10,574 bases of DNA from Spirochaetaceae bacterium (GTDB lineage Bacteria > Spirochaetota > Spirochaetia > Treponematales > Breznakiellaceae). Location: contig JAIRSS010000029.1 of NCBI GenBank assembly GCA_031255315.1, forward strand, positions 1-10,574. The letters run 5' to 3'. The notes beneath the pieces are model-generated. The model searched no databases. It had not been told where the DNA came from and was given only the letters and a program-made list of their open reading frames with translations. This document shows, piece by piece, positions 1 through 8,208 of this stretch. The number at the start of each line of letters is the position of its first letter. Positions within the stretch are counted from its first letter, which is position 1. The position numbers and the translations under genes were made by a program.

Positions 1-573
1 CCTGCCGCGGAACAGGGCGTTTTCTCCGGACGGGGGGACATAGGCCGCCTGTTCAGGGCGTATCATGTCATGCAATGGCGCCGGGAATCGGCCTATTGCG
101 GCGCGTGCGGCAGCCCCGCGGTCGACGCCCCCGACGAACTTGCCCGGCTCTGTCCGGGCTGCGGCCGCCGGGAGTACCCCCGGATTTCCCCGGCCGTCAT
201 CGTTCTGGTTACCAACGACCGGGACGAAGCCCTCCTGGCCCATAACAAAAAATTTCCCGATGGCGTTTACAGCCTTATCGCGGGGTTTAACGAAGCCGGG
301 GAAAACCTGGAAACTACGGTAGAGCGGGAAGTCCGGGAAGAAGCGGGAATCGGGATTGGCGGCATCCGCTACGAGGCATCCCAACCCTGGCCTTTTCCCA
401 ACTCACTGATGCTGGGGTTCACCGCCCGCCACACCGGGGGAGAAATCCGCCCCGACGGTGTGGAGATCGAAGACGCCCGCTGGTTCCGCCGGGACGCTTT
501 GCCGAAACTGCCCGGCCCCGGCTCGGTGTCCCGGTATCTCATCAACCAATGGATTAACAAGGTAAACGCGTAA
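1..573 (+). CDS. nudC: NADH/NAD-cap pyrophosphatase (NudC-type Nudix hydrolase), 5'-truncated
   Basis: The reading frame is open from base 1, so the N-terminus lies outside the window and 190 residues are visible. A four-cysteine zinc site is present (C33, C36, C51 and C54 of the visible fragment, in YCGACG and LCPGCG). A complete Nudix box follows at residues 95-117, matching GX5EX7REUXEEXGU (G95, E101, then REVREEAGI), and then SQPWPFPNS at 127-135. The SQPWPFPxS signature after the Nudix box, together with the zinc ribbon, distinguishes NudC from other Nudix enzymes. The family hydrolyses NADH to NMNH and AMP in the cytoplasm and removes NAD caps from RNA. E. coli NudC is about 257 residues, so roughly the first quarter to third is missing. 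A start at the ATG at 70 would cut into the conserved region just before the zinc ribbon, so I treat the gene as partial. No intrinsic terminator follows it. Confidence 0.95.
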   Translation, partial: PAAEQGVFSGRGDIGRLFRAYHVMQWRRESAYCGACGSPAVDAPDELARLCPGCGRREYPRISPAVIVLVTNDRDEALLAHNKKFPDGVYSLIAGFNEAGENLETTVEREVREEAGIGIGGIRYEASQPWPFPNSLMLGFTARHTGGEIRPDGVEIEDARWFRRDALPKLPGPGSVSRYLINQWINKVNA

Positions 574-599
574 AAATATTTTAAGAAGAAAATTAGCGG

Positions 600-702
600 C
601 GGGCTTTTAGATCGAACCCCCGGCGGAAGCCCGGCAATTAGAACACTTCACCGGTGTTGCATTAATTCTATACAAGCGCGGCTGTTCCCTCTTCGCCCGC
701 GC
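600..702. repeat. Short inverted repeats in the nudC-barrel gene spacer
   Basis: Three separate stem candidates lie between the two genes. The first pairs 600-606 with 627-633 (CGGGCTT/AAGCCCG, 20-nt loop). The second pairs 642-646 with 654-658 (AACAC/GTGTT). The third pairs 676-681 with 697-702 (GCGCGG/CCGCGC, 15-nt loop). None is followed by a T-run, so none is a convincing Rho-independent terminator. They could end or stabilise the nudC transcript, or be chance pairing in GC-rich DNA. Confidence 0.3.
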
Positions 703-733
703 ATACAAAATGGCCGTGCGGTATCCGGCGAAG

Positions 734-762
734 TTGCTAAAAAAGAACCGTCCTTCTATAAT
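734..762 (+). promoter_or_regulatory. Sigma-70-type promoter of the outer-membrane barrel gene
   Basis: TTGCTA (734-739) and a perfect TATAAT (757-762) are separated by exactly 17 bp. Transcription would be expected to begin near 768-770, only about 10 nt before the GTG start at 780. The mRNA would therefore have almost no leader and no room for a normal ribosome-binding site. Confidence 0.75.
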
Positions 763-779
763 AGGGTACGGGGTTTTTA

Positions 780-2555
780 GTGAGTGCCGGGACGGAGAAA
801 AAAACGGTAAGACGCGGCTTTTTTTTCAAAGCTCTCTTCATCGCCGCCTTCTTCCTGCCGCCCGGAACCGTCTTTTCCCAAACCCAGCAGGTCCTTCCCC
901 TGTCTTCCCCGCTCTATGACGAAATGGACGCCTTGTACGCGCTCTGCGGTCTTGCCGGGCCGTCCGCCGCCCGCCCGTGGACCAACGCCGAAGCCGCCGG
1001 GATACTCCAAAAAACAGACGAACGCGCCGCCTCCGATCCCCGCGTCCGGGACCTCTCGGATCGCCTCGCGGCCGCGTTGTCCGCTCCCTTCAGGTTCGCC
1101 CTGGACGATCTGGCCGGGCTGAACGTTCAACTGGACGCGGTTCTGGAAGCCTACGCCCATACCAACGGCGGGGACTTTGCCCTTGAGGAAGACTGGCGTT
1201 ACGGGTACGAGGAAAGAAAACCGCTCCTCAAGCTCACCCTTGAACTGGGTATAGCCTCCTGGTTTTATGTGGCCGCCGATTTACAGTACGGCAGGAACCG
1301 CTTTAACGGGCGGGACCGGAGGCGGGATACCGCGGACATAAGCGCCGGCATCGGGGCGGTCGTACCGCCGCTGGAGCCGGGCGCCGAAAGCTACGCCTTT
1401 CCCGCCGGGTCCTGGGCCTACGGCAGCCCGTTCATCACCAACGTACCGGCGGGCTTTGACGAATTCGATTTTGACTGGCCCAAGCGGGCCAACTTTACGG
1501 CGGGAGGAAAACACTGGAACCTCAGCATAGCGCGAGACCGCCTTAAATGGGGCCGGGGCCGCTCGGGAAGTTTCGTGTTCGACGATCACCGGGACTACGA
1601 CGAATACCTCCAATTTTCGGCGTTTACCGGTAATTTCAAATATCAGTGGCTCAACGCCTTCTATCCCCTGCCCGGATCCGGCGGGACGCCGGGCTTCAAG
1701 TTTCTTATGGCCCACCAGCTCGAATTCCGCATACTCCCTTCCCTGGTCTTCGCGGTTTCGGAAAACCTTATGGTCGATCCCGGCGGTTTCTTTCCCGCCA
1801 ACCTTAACCCGGCTTTTATCTACCATAACTGGTATGACCGTTCGCATTTCAATGCCATTGCCCAACTGGAACTGGATTATGCCCCCGCTGCGGGCTGGCG
1901 GCTGTATACCGAAGCTGTCATAGACCAGTTCAGGGCGTTCTGGGAAGACGAAAGCGAACCCGGTTCCTGGGGCATCCTGGGCGGAGTGGAGCATACCCGT
2001 TTTTCCGGCCCCGGCCTCCTTACCCTGTCCCTGGAAGGGGCCTATACCTCGCCCCTGCTTTACCGCCGGGACGGGGTGGATTTCCTGACCGCCAAGGCCG
2101 TGCAGGTAAACGGCTCCAAAGACAACCTTGTCCTTGACTACACCGGTTATCCCTACGGAGGCGACGCGCTGGTCCTCCGGCTCGATTCCCGCTACCGGTT
2201 TCCGGGTTCCGCCCTGGTTTCCGCCGGTCTTTTCGGCGTGATACACGGCAGGATGAATCCCTTTGTTTCCCATAACCGGGACGGAAACAACAACGGTCTT
2301 GCCAACCTGGCAGGTCCCGCGCCCTCGGGAAGCAGGGACGAGCAGGAACGTACCTTCGGCATATCGATCCGGGGGGATTATGCGCTGCAAAAAAAAATCG
2401 CGGTGTTCGGAATTTCATTCTGGGCGGGCGCGGATTTCATGATCAAAAAAAACAAGCGTATGATTTCCGAAACCGGCCCGGATGTCGTTACTTACCGCAC
2501 TAACGGCGTTGTTATGGATTTACAGTTTATTTGCGGCGTGGGCCTCCGGTTGTGA
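780..2555 (+). CDS. Secreted outer-membrane beta-barrel protein, Wzi/capsule-assembly-like
   Basis: This is a 591-residue protein with a basic N-terminus (EKKTVRR), a hydrophobic core (about residues 12-28) and a likely signal-peptidase site near FSQTQ (about 33-34). The mature N-terminus reads PLSSPLYDEMDAL...GLAG...RPWT, like the 'Y-x-x-L-x-x-L...G...RP' opening of Wzi-type outer-membrane proteins. The rest alternates amphipathic strands rich in Tyr, Phe, Trp and Gly, includes a WGRGRSG segment, and ends in GVGLRL, all consistent with a large beta-barrel. Wzi anchors or assembles surface polysaccharide, but that role here is inference from pattern and I recognise no catalytic motif. GTG at 780 is the only plausible start: an in-frame TAG lies at 762-764 and no other early start codon exists. 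No Shine-Dalgarno sequence is visible. The promoter sits immediately upstream and the next gene is 153 bp away, so it is probably transcribed separately from nudC. Confidence 0.8.
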   Translation: MSAGTEKKTVRRGFFFKALFIAAFFLPPGTVFSQTQQVLPLSSPLYDEMDALYALCGLAGPSAARPWTNAEAAGILQKTDERAASDPRVRDLSDRLAAALSAPFRFALDDLAGLNVQLDAVLEAYAHTNGGDFALEEDWRYGYEERKPLLKLTLELGIASWFYVAADLQYGRNRFNGRDRRRDTADISAGIGAVVPPLEPGAESYAFPAGSWAYGSPFITNVPAGFDEFDFDWPKRANFTAGGKHWNLSIARDRLKWGRGRSGSFVFDDHRDYDEYLQFSAFTGNFKYQWLNAFYPLPGSGGTPGFKFLMAHQLEFRILPSLVFAVSENLMVDPGGFFPANLNPAFIYHNWYDRSHFNAIAQLELDYAPAAGWRLYTEAVIDQFRAFWEDESEPGSWGILGGVEHTRFSGPGLLTLSLEGAYTSPLLYRRDGVDFLTAKAVQVNGSKDNLVLDYTGYPYGGDALVLRLDSRYRFPGSALVSAGLFGVIHGRMNPFVSHNRDGNNNGLANLAGPAPSGSRDEQERTFGISIRGDYALQKKIAVFGISFWAGADFMIKKNKRMISETGPDVVTYRTNGVVMDLQFICGVGLRL

Positions 2556-2624
2556 CCTCTGTTGCGCCAAGGATGGAGGCGGGAAAATTCAATGTAACCA
2601 AAAAAACGGTTCATTCCTTTTATT

Positions 2625-2667
2625 TTGGTATATTGTTATAGTAGGATATGTCAAATTATGGTATAAG
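2625..2667 (+). promoter_or_regulatory. Probable promoter region of the efflux operon
   Basis: The 153-bp gap before the TolC-like gene is markedly AT-rich against its surroundings. The best hexamer pairs are TTGTTA (2633-2638) with TATGGT (2657-2662) at 18 bp, and TTGGTA (2625-2630) with TATGTC (2647-2652) at 16 bp; TATAAG at 2662-2667 also looks like a -10 element. I cannot choose among them. No clear operator palindrome is visible, and no regulator gene lies beside the operon in this window. Confidence 0.35.
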
Positions 2668-2708
2668 CCTGTGGGTATTCATGTCTAAGCAATAGACAAG
2701 AGGAAAAT

Positions 2709-4061
2709 ATGAGGCGTGTTCCCTCCTGGGGCCTTTTTATTATGATTTTTATATTTGCGTTCCGGGGAATCACGCCGCTGGATGCCGCGGCCCGGAACGG
2801 GCAGGAACCGGACGGGAAGCCGGAGACGGTATCCCTGTCACCCGAACAGGCGGTGGAACTGGCCTTAGACCAAAGCCTGAATTTGCGGAAGAGTTTTATC
2901 GATCTGAATACCGCCGGCATCGCGGCCAATAATCTTTGGGCCGAGATTTTCCCTGATATTAGCCTGAACGGAGGGGTAAGTTACCGGACGCCCCTGTTTA
3001 CCGGTACGCCCTTCAACAGCCCCGACGGGTTTGAATACACGGCTTCCCTGGGATTGTCCCTCAGGCTCAACCCGTCCCTTCCACAGACGATGAAGATCAT
3101 AGATCTCTCCTACCGGTCCCAGCTTCTGAACTACGAAAACGCGCGGCGGCAGCTTGAGATTCAGGTGATCAAGACTTTTTTCAGTCTTCTGGCGGAAAAA
3201 CAAAATCTTGCCCACCTTGAAGAAATCAGGACCCTGGCGGAACAACAGTTTGAAAGGAACAGGACGGCTTTTGCCAACGGTCTTATCAGCCAGCTTGCGG
3301 TCCTCCAGAGCAGGCTTGGCGCAGAAACCGCCCGGTTGAATATGAGCCGGGCCGAAACGAGCTACAACGCCAACCTGGGGGAATTCCTCGTGCTCCTGGG
3401 CTTGGATCAGTACACCGACACCGTACTTAACGGGGAGTTTGAAATAGCGCGGATTGAGGCGGATCCCGAACAGCTTATCCGGGATTACCTGGGGAAGCGG
3501 CCCGATATTGTAAGCCAGCGGCAGAACATCGAGCGTCTGGAACTGACGCGGCGTCAAACCGTCCTGGGTACACGCGCTCCCACCCTGTCTCTTTCCGCCC
3601 AGTGGAACGGTTCGGGACCCGGAACAAACGGCTTCGCCGACAGACTGAGCGGAAGCCTCAGCCTGGGCATTCCCATTGAATCCTGGATTCCCGGTACCAA
3701 GGACCATCAATCCATAGGGACGGCGGAAGCGGGGGTGGAGAAGGCCCGTCTGGATTTGAAGGACGCCGAAAACCGGGCCATGCGGGAAATACGTTCCCTG
3801 GCGGACAACCTTAAGAATTCCTGGGACGGCATAGAAATCGCCCGGCTCCGGGTAGAAATCGCCGAACGGGCCTACGAGCTGACCGAGGAGGGGTTCAGAA
3901 ACGGGACGGTAGAATCCCTGACCCTCCAGGAGGCCCGGAACGACATGGCCGAGGCCCGGCAGCAGCTTCTGGAAGGGGAGCTGGCCTATCAAACCATGAT
4001 TCTGGACCTGGCGGCCGCCCTTAATATAGAGTGGAGCGCCTTAACAAGGAGCATATCGTGA
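2709..4061 (+). CDS. TolC-family outer-membrane efflux channel (BesC-like)
   Basis: This 450-residue protein starts with a signal peptide (MRR, then a hydrophobic stretch to about residue 20, cleavage probably near LDAAA). No cysteine follows, so it is not a lipoprotein, unlike OprM-type channels. Two outer-membrane-efflux repeats can be read: about residues 43-235 (SLSPEQAVELAL...) and about 255-440 (PEQLIRDYLGKRPDIVSQRQ...). Each is dominated by long helices rich in Glu, Ala, Arg and Gln, with the usual RPD motif and the glycine and threonine turn (GFRNGTVESLTLQEAR) of the second hairpin. Three copies would form the outer-membrane barrel and periplasmic tunnel. The start is supported by AGAGGA at 2699-2704, 4 nt before the ATG. 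It is the first gene of an adaptor-pump operon, and the next start overlaps its stop codon. The gene order matches Borrelia besC-besA-besB. Confidence 0.93.
   Translation: MRRVPSWGLFIMIFIFAFRGITPLDAAARNGQEPDGKPETVSLSPEQAVELALDQSLNLRKSFIDLNTAGIAANNLWAEIFPDISLNGGVSYRTPLFTGTPFNSPDGFEYTASLGLSLRLNPSLPQTMKIIDLSYRSQLLNYENARRQLEIQVIKTFFSLLAEKQNLAHLEEIRTLAEQQFERNRTAFANGLISQLAVLQSRLGAETARLNMSRAETSYNANLGEFLVLLGLDQYTDTVLNGEFEIARIEADPEQLIRDYLGKRPDIVSQRQNIERLELTRRQTVLGTRAPTLSLSAQWNGSGPGTNGFADRLSGSLSLGIPIESWIPGTKDHQSIGTAEAGVEKARLDLKDAENRAMREIRSLADNLKNSWDGIEIARLRVEIAERAYELTEEGFRNGTVESLTLQEARNDMAEARQQLLEGELAYQTMILDLAAALNIEWSALTRSIS
4046..4051 (+). promoter_or_regulatory. Ribosome-binding site that fixes the adaptor start
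   Basis: AAGGAG lies 6 nt before GTG at 4058, inside the end of the TolC-like gene. It favours 4058 over the in-frame GTG at 4031, which has no comparable site and would add nine residues. GTGA at 4058-4061 contains both the start of the adaptor and the stop of the channel, indicating translational coupling. Confidence 0.85.
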
Positions 4062-5029
4062 AACAATCCGGAAAGCGCGGCGGAAAAATATCGAAAACGG
4101 TGACCGTGATCATCGCCGCCCTGATTCTGCTTTTTGCGGGACTCACGGTCTACACGGTTCTGCGGCACCGGGAACAGGCGGCGGCCGCGATGACTCCGGC
4201 CAGGGGCGGTTCAGGCGGAGGGCAGCGGCCGGCCACGGCGGTCAGAGCGGTCGAGGTGGTCCTGGGGACCGTGGAGAACCGGGTGGTGATCAACGGGGAT
4301 GTGCTGGCCCGTTCCCAGGTGGCCATCTATCCTACGGTGGCAGGAAAACTCACGGAACTTCGCTTCCGGGTTGGGGACCGGGTGAACCGGGGAGCGGTGG
4401 TAGCCATGGTGGATCCCTCCCGGCCCGGGGAATTCTATTCCCAAAACCCGGTTGTTTCCACCGTATCCGGGACCATCCTCCAAACGCCGGTGAACCCCGG
4501 GGACACCGTTTCCGGCCAGACGGTGATCTGCGTGGTAGGGGACCTGTCCGCCCTTGCGGTGGAAACCTTCGTCCCCGAACGGTTTTCTACCAGTGTCAGG
4601 CCGGGGCTTCCGGCCGTGGTTTCCTTCGAGGCCATGCCCTATGAAAATTTCGCCGCCGTGGTGGACGAGGTAAGCCCGGTCCTGGACCCGGCAAGCCGTA
4701 CCCTGCGTATACGCCTCCGGTTTACGCCGGGAGCGTCGGGCCGGACGGATTCCCGAATCAAGGTGGGAATGTTCGGTACGGTAAGCCTGGTGACCGATTC
4801 CCGGCGGAACGTGCCGGTCATCCCCCGTTCCGCGGCGATCAACACGTATGGAAACTGGATCGCCTTCGTTATCAGAGAGGACAATACCGTGGAGCGGCGT
4901 TTCCTGACCCTGGGGCTGGAAGAAGAAGCCTCACTGGAAGTTACGGAGGGCCTTTCGACGGGTGAACGGGTGGTAACGGCGGGGCAGAATTTTCTTTCCG
5001 ACGGCGATACCGTCCGCATTGTGGATTAA
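4058..5029 (+). CDS. RND periplasmic adaptor (membrane fusion protein) without alpha-hairpin, BesA-like
   Basis: The protein has 323 residues counted from the GTG at 4058. It has a basic N-terminus, one membrane anchor (about 12-35) and a Gly/Ala/Pro-rich linker. The first lipoyl half follows (about 86-118, SQVAIYPTVAGKLTELRFRV), then the second (about 132-162, STVSGTILQTPVNPGDTV). A beta-barrel domain (about 165-245) ends in GMFGTVSL, and a membrane-proximal domain (about 250-323) contains VPVIPRSAAI. In AcrA-type adaptors the lipoyl halves are separated by a long coiled-coil hairpin that contacts TolC. Here they are joined by only about 13 residues (119-131, around PSRPGEFYSQN). Borrelia burgdorferi BesA is known to lack this hairpin, and the operon order also matches. 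No lipobox cysteine is present. The role is to link the RND pump to the outer-membrane channel in the periplasm. The stop is followed by the pump's own ribosome-binding site. Confidence 0.92.
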   Translation: MKQSGKRGGKISKTVTVIIAALILLFAGLTVYTVLRHREQAAAAMTPARGGSGGGQRPATAVRAVEVVLGTVENRVVINGDVLARSQVAIYPTVAGKLTELRFRVGDRVNRGAVVAMVDPSRPGEFYSQNPVVSTVSGTILQTPVNPGDTVSGQTVICVVGDLSALAVETFVPERFSTSVRPGLPAVVSFEAMPYENFAAVVDEVSPVLDPASRTLRIRLRFTPGASGRTDSRIKVGMFGTVSLVTDSRRNVPVIPRSAAINTYGNWIAFVIREDNTVERRFLTLGLEEEASLEVTEGLSTGERVVTAGQNFLSDGDTVRIVD

Positions 5030-5040
5030 AGGAGAAAGCT

Positions 5041-8000
5041 GTGAACATTGCGAAATATTCGGTCCGGCGGCCGGTGACCATCGTGGTACTGTACGCCCTG
5101 GCCATGGGCATTGCCGCGACGCTGGTCCCGAATATCGCGGTGGACCTCTTTCCTTCCACGGTCCGGCCCGTCCTTTCGGTCTACACCTCATTTCCCGGAG
5201 CCGGCCCGGCGGATGTGGAACGAAACGTGACGATGCCCCTGGAACGGGCTCTGGCGGCTTCCAAGGGGCTTACGGATATGACCAGTAACTCGGCCTTTGA
5301 GTCGAGCTTCATCAACCTGAATTTCGCCTACGGCACGGATATGGACCAGGCCATGTCGGATGCTCAGGCGCTGGTAGCCCGCCTTGCCAATTCCCTGCCC
5401 GACGATGCCGGAAGCCCCACGGTGCGGCGCTTCGATATGTCCGCCATGCCCATCATGCGCCTGGTCGTCAGGGGCGACTACCCGCCGGATCAACTGCGGA
5501 TATTCGCGGAAGATGAGATACAGGCCGGTATAGAGCGGATAGAGGGGGTGGCCTCGGCGGATGTTACCGGGGGAACCACCCAGATAGTTCAGGTGGCGGT
5601 TTCCCAGAACCGGCTCGCCGGCTACAACCTTACGTTGAGCGATGTAACGGCGGCCCTGCGGGGACAGAACATCCTTACTTCCGGGGGAAGCCTGACCCGG
5701 GGGACCCGGGACTATCAACTCCTTACCCGGCAGGAACTCGCGGATTTGGATCAGGTGAAGCGCCTGGTCGTCAAAACCGTCACTGTTCCCCAGGCCGGGC
5801 TTACAGGCGCCGTGAACCGTTCCCAGGTGGTGCGCCTTGAAGACATCGCGGAAGTATCCCCGGCCTTCAACGACAACGCCGCCCGGGTCTCGGTGAACGG
5901 ACAAAGCGGGGTCTACATCCAGGTTCAGAGCGAAAGCGACAGTAATTCCGTACAAGTAGCAAACCGGGTGCGGGAAGCCCTGACGGAGATAAACCAGCAC
6001 CTGCCCCGGGGAATCACCGTCGCGGTGCTGTCGGACGACACCTCCCTCATCAGCGCCACCTTGAACCAGGTGTATTCCAACGCCTTCCAGGGCGCCGCCC
6101 TGGCCATGATCATCCTCTTTGTGTTCCTGCGGAATATAAAAGGAACCCTGATCATCGGCCTTTCCATTCCGGTTTCCATACTCCTTACCCTGATGCTCAT
6201 GGCCGTATTCGGCTTTACCCTGAACCTCCTCACCATGACCGGCCTCATCCTGGGGCTGGGAATGACGGTGGACGCCTCCATCGTCATCCTGGAAAACGTC
6301 CACAATTACCGGGAACGGGGGGCCAAACCGCAAATCGCCGCGGTCCTTGGAAGCCAGGAAATGATCCGGGCCATTGTTACCTCTACGACCACGACCCTCT
6401 GCGTATTCGTGCCCCTCATCATTTATAAAAACGATCTAGAAATGATGGGCCAGCTTTTCAGCGACCTCATCTTTACGGTGGTCATTTCCCTGGCCTGTTC
6501 CCTGGCGGTGGCGGTTACGTTGGTGCCCGCCTTCTGCGGCCCTATTTTTAAACTGGACACCCGGAAGCAAAAACCATTGAAGAGCCGCCTGCTGCGTTTT
6601 ATTGACGACAAAATGGAACGCTTCTTCCGCTCCCTGGACAACGGCTATACGCTGGCCCTGGATTACTGCCTGAACCACCGGGTTCTGATACTGCTCCTGG
6701 TTCTCTGCATCCTGGCCTTTTCCCTGCTCCAGTTCAGCGGCGTCGGGATGAACCTCTTTATCCGCAGCCGCACCGATGATGTGGTGAACATTAATATTTC
6801 CATGCCCCAGGGAACCACCATTGAAACGACGGAACTGACGCTCCTCGAGCTGGCGGAAATCGTCAGGGAAAATATTGAAGGCTACAACCAGTTGATCCTC
6901 ACCGCGCGGCGGAGCGGCGGCAACCAGGGATCGGTGCAGATAACCCTTCCCCCGCCGGCGGAGCAGATTGACACCCCAAATAGGGTGATACAAAAGCTGA
7001 CGCCCTACCTTACCGAGTTTCCGGGGGTGCGGATCGCCTTCCGGGCGGGCCGTTCCATGGGCGGCGCTTCCGCGGTGGAAATCGCCGTGAGCTCCCGGGA
7101 CACGGCGGCGCTTACGGAAACCGCCAATGAAATTCAGCAGATCATGATCCGCCATCTGCCGGAAATCGAAAACCCGGCGGTGAACATTGACGAGGGAGCG
7201 CCTCAGTTACAGATCGAGATTGACCGGGATCGCGCGGCGGCCCTGGGCGTTTCCCTTTCCGCCATTGCGTCGGAAATCCGGACCGCCATGGACGGCGTTA
7301 CGGCGGCGGCCATCTCGCAGGGAGACCGGATCGTCAACATAATCGTCCGTTTTCAGGATTCAGACCGGCGGGGGGGCGTTCCCAATCTGGACGCCGTCTT
7401 TGTCATGGGTAGAAACGGCAGCCGCGTTTCCCTGTCCAATATGGCGAAGATCACCGAAGGCCGGTCCCCCACATCCATACGCCGGGAAAACCAGGAGCGC
7501 CTTGTCCGCGTTACCGGGGAACTCCCCCAAGGCATAGCCGCCACGGACATGCAGCGCCGCCTTGAGGATACGGTGCAGCGCTACCTGATCCCCCGGGAAA
7601 ACGTCACCGTCCGCTATCTGGGCGAAGCGGTGGAAGTGGAAGCCTATAACCGGCGGTTTATCCTGATTATCGGGGTAGCGGTATTCCTCGTATTCGGCCT
7701 TATGGCAAGCCAGTTTGAGTCCTTTGTGGATCCCCTTATCATCTTCTTTTCTATCCCGCTTCTTTTCATCGGGGTCATCTGGATTTACAAGATAGGCAAT
7801 GAAGCCATGTCGGTGTTTTCAGTCGTAGGCATTGTCGCCCTGGTAGGGGTGGTGGTCAATAACGGCATTGTTCTGGTGGACTATACCAATACGCTCCGCG
7901 CCCGGGGTATGCGGGTCAAGGAAGCCTGTCTTGAAGCCGGACGCAGCCGGCTCCGCCCCATTCTTATGACGAGCCTTACCACCATCCTCGGCATGGTTCC

Positions 8001-8208
8001 CATCGCCTTCTTTCCCGGCGCGGGAGCGGACACCATTCAGCCCATCGGCAAAACCTTTGTGGGCGGCCTTACCGTGAGCTCTATTATGACCCTCTTCGTA
8101 ACGCCCGTGATGTACACCCTCCTCAACAGCCGCCACGACCGAAAACTCATGAAGCGGGCGGCGGAGGCCGGGCGGCGGAACGGCGTTAATTCTTTGGACG
8201 CTGTATAA
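5041..8208 (+). CDS. RND multidrug-type efflux pump, HAE1 family (AcrB/BesB-like)
   Basis: This 1055-residue protein has the usual AcrB length and two-fold layout. TM1 is at about 12-32 after the classic YSVRRPV start, and the first porter domain at about 35-340. TM2-6 span about 345-490, TM7 about 547-567, and the second porter domain about 570-865. TM8-12 begin near 873. The gene starts with GTG at 5041, preceded by AAAGGAG at 5028-5034 with a 6-nt spacer. Recognisable motifs are GMTVDASIVILENV in TM4, GVVVNNGIVLVDYTN in TM10 and RLRPILMTSL in TM11. Relative to AcrB the proton-relay residues are mixed: D407 (D411), R971 (R970) and T978 (T977) are kept, while D408 is Ala412 and K940 is Asn940. 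The pump should form an inner-membrane trimer exporting amphiphilic compounds through the adaptor and channel; the substrate cannot be read from sequence. The 3' end overlaps the opposing small gene by 23 bp. Confidence 0.96.
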   Translation: MNIAKYSVRRPVTIVVLYALAMGIAATLVPNIAVDLFPSTVRPVLSVYTSFPGAGPADVERNVTMPLERALAASKGLTDMTSNSAFESSFINLNFAYGTDMDQAMSDAQALVARLANSLPDDAGSPTVRRFDMSAMPIMRLVVRGDYPPDQLRIFAEDEIQAGIERIEGVASADVTGGTTQIVQVAVSQNRLAGYNLTLSDVTAALRGQNILTSGGSLTRGTRDYQLLTRQELADLDQVKRLVVKTVTVPQAGLTGAVNRSQVVRLEDIAEVSPAFNDNAARVSVNGQSGVYIQVQSESDSNSVQVANRVREALTEINQHLPRGITVAVLSDDTSLISATLNQVYSNAFQGAALAMIILFVFLRNIKGTLIIGLSIPVSILLTLMLMAVFGFTLNLLTMTGLILGLGMTVDASIVILENVHNYRERGAKPQIAAVLGSQEMIRAIVTSTTTTLCVFVPLIIYKNDLEMMGQLFSDLIFTVVISLACSLAVAVTLVPAFCGPIFKLDTRKQKPLKSRLLRFIDDKMERFFRSLDNGYTLALDYCLNHRVLILLLVLCILAFSLLQFSGVGMNLFIRSRTDDVVNINISMPQGTTIETTELTLLELAEIVRENIEGYNQLILTARRSGGNQGSVQITLPPPAEQIDTPNRVIQKLTPYLTEFPGVRIAFRAGRSMGGASAVEIAVSSRDTAALTETANEIQQIMIRHLPEIENPAVNIDEGAPQLQIEIDRDRAAALGVSLSAIASEIRTAMDGVTAAAISQGDRIVNIIVRFQDSDRRGGVPNLDAVFVMGRNGSRVSLSNMAKITEGRSPTSIRRENQERLVRVTGELPQGIAATDMQRRLEDTVQRYLIPRENVTVRYLGEAVEVEAYNRRFILIIGVAVFLVFGLMASQFESFVDPLIIFFSIPLLFIGVIWIYKIGNEAMSVFSVVGIVALVGVVVNNGIVLVDYTNTLRARGMRVKEACLEAGRSRLRPILMTSLTTILGMVPIAFFPGAGADTIQPIGKTFVGGLTVSSIMTLFVTPVMYTLLNSRHDRKLMKRAAEAGRRNGVNSLDAV

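Noticed and set aside
70..573. Complete short Nudix protein starting at ATG 70
   Set aside because: The frame is open upstream to base 1 with NudC-like sequence (RLFRAYHVMQW), and the zinc ribbon follows within ten residues. A truncated NudC is the better reading.
1281..2390. Long minus-strand open frame inside the barrel gene
   Set aside because: It is a shadow of the plus-strand gene, which has a signal peptide, a promoter and outer-membrane composition. Similar shadows lie opposite the channel and pump genes.
2596..2611. AACC-N8-GGTT as a terminator after the barrel gene
   Set aside because: Four weak base pairs and no clean T-run directly after the stem; too weak to support.
4031..4057. 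Earlier GTG start for the adaptor
   Set aside because: It is in frame but lacks a ribosome-binding site, and it would overlap the channel gene by 31 bp. GTG 4058 has AAGGAG at ideal spacing.
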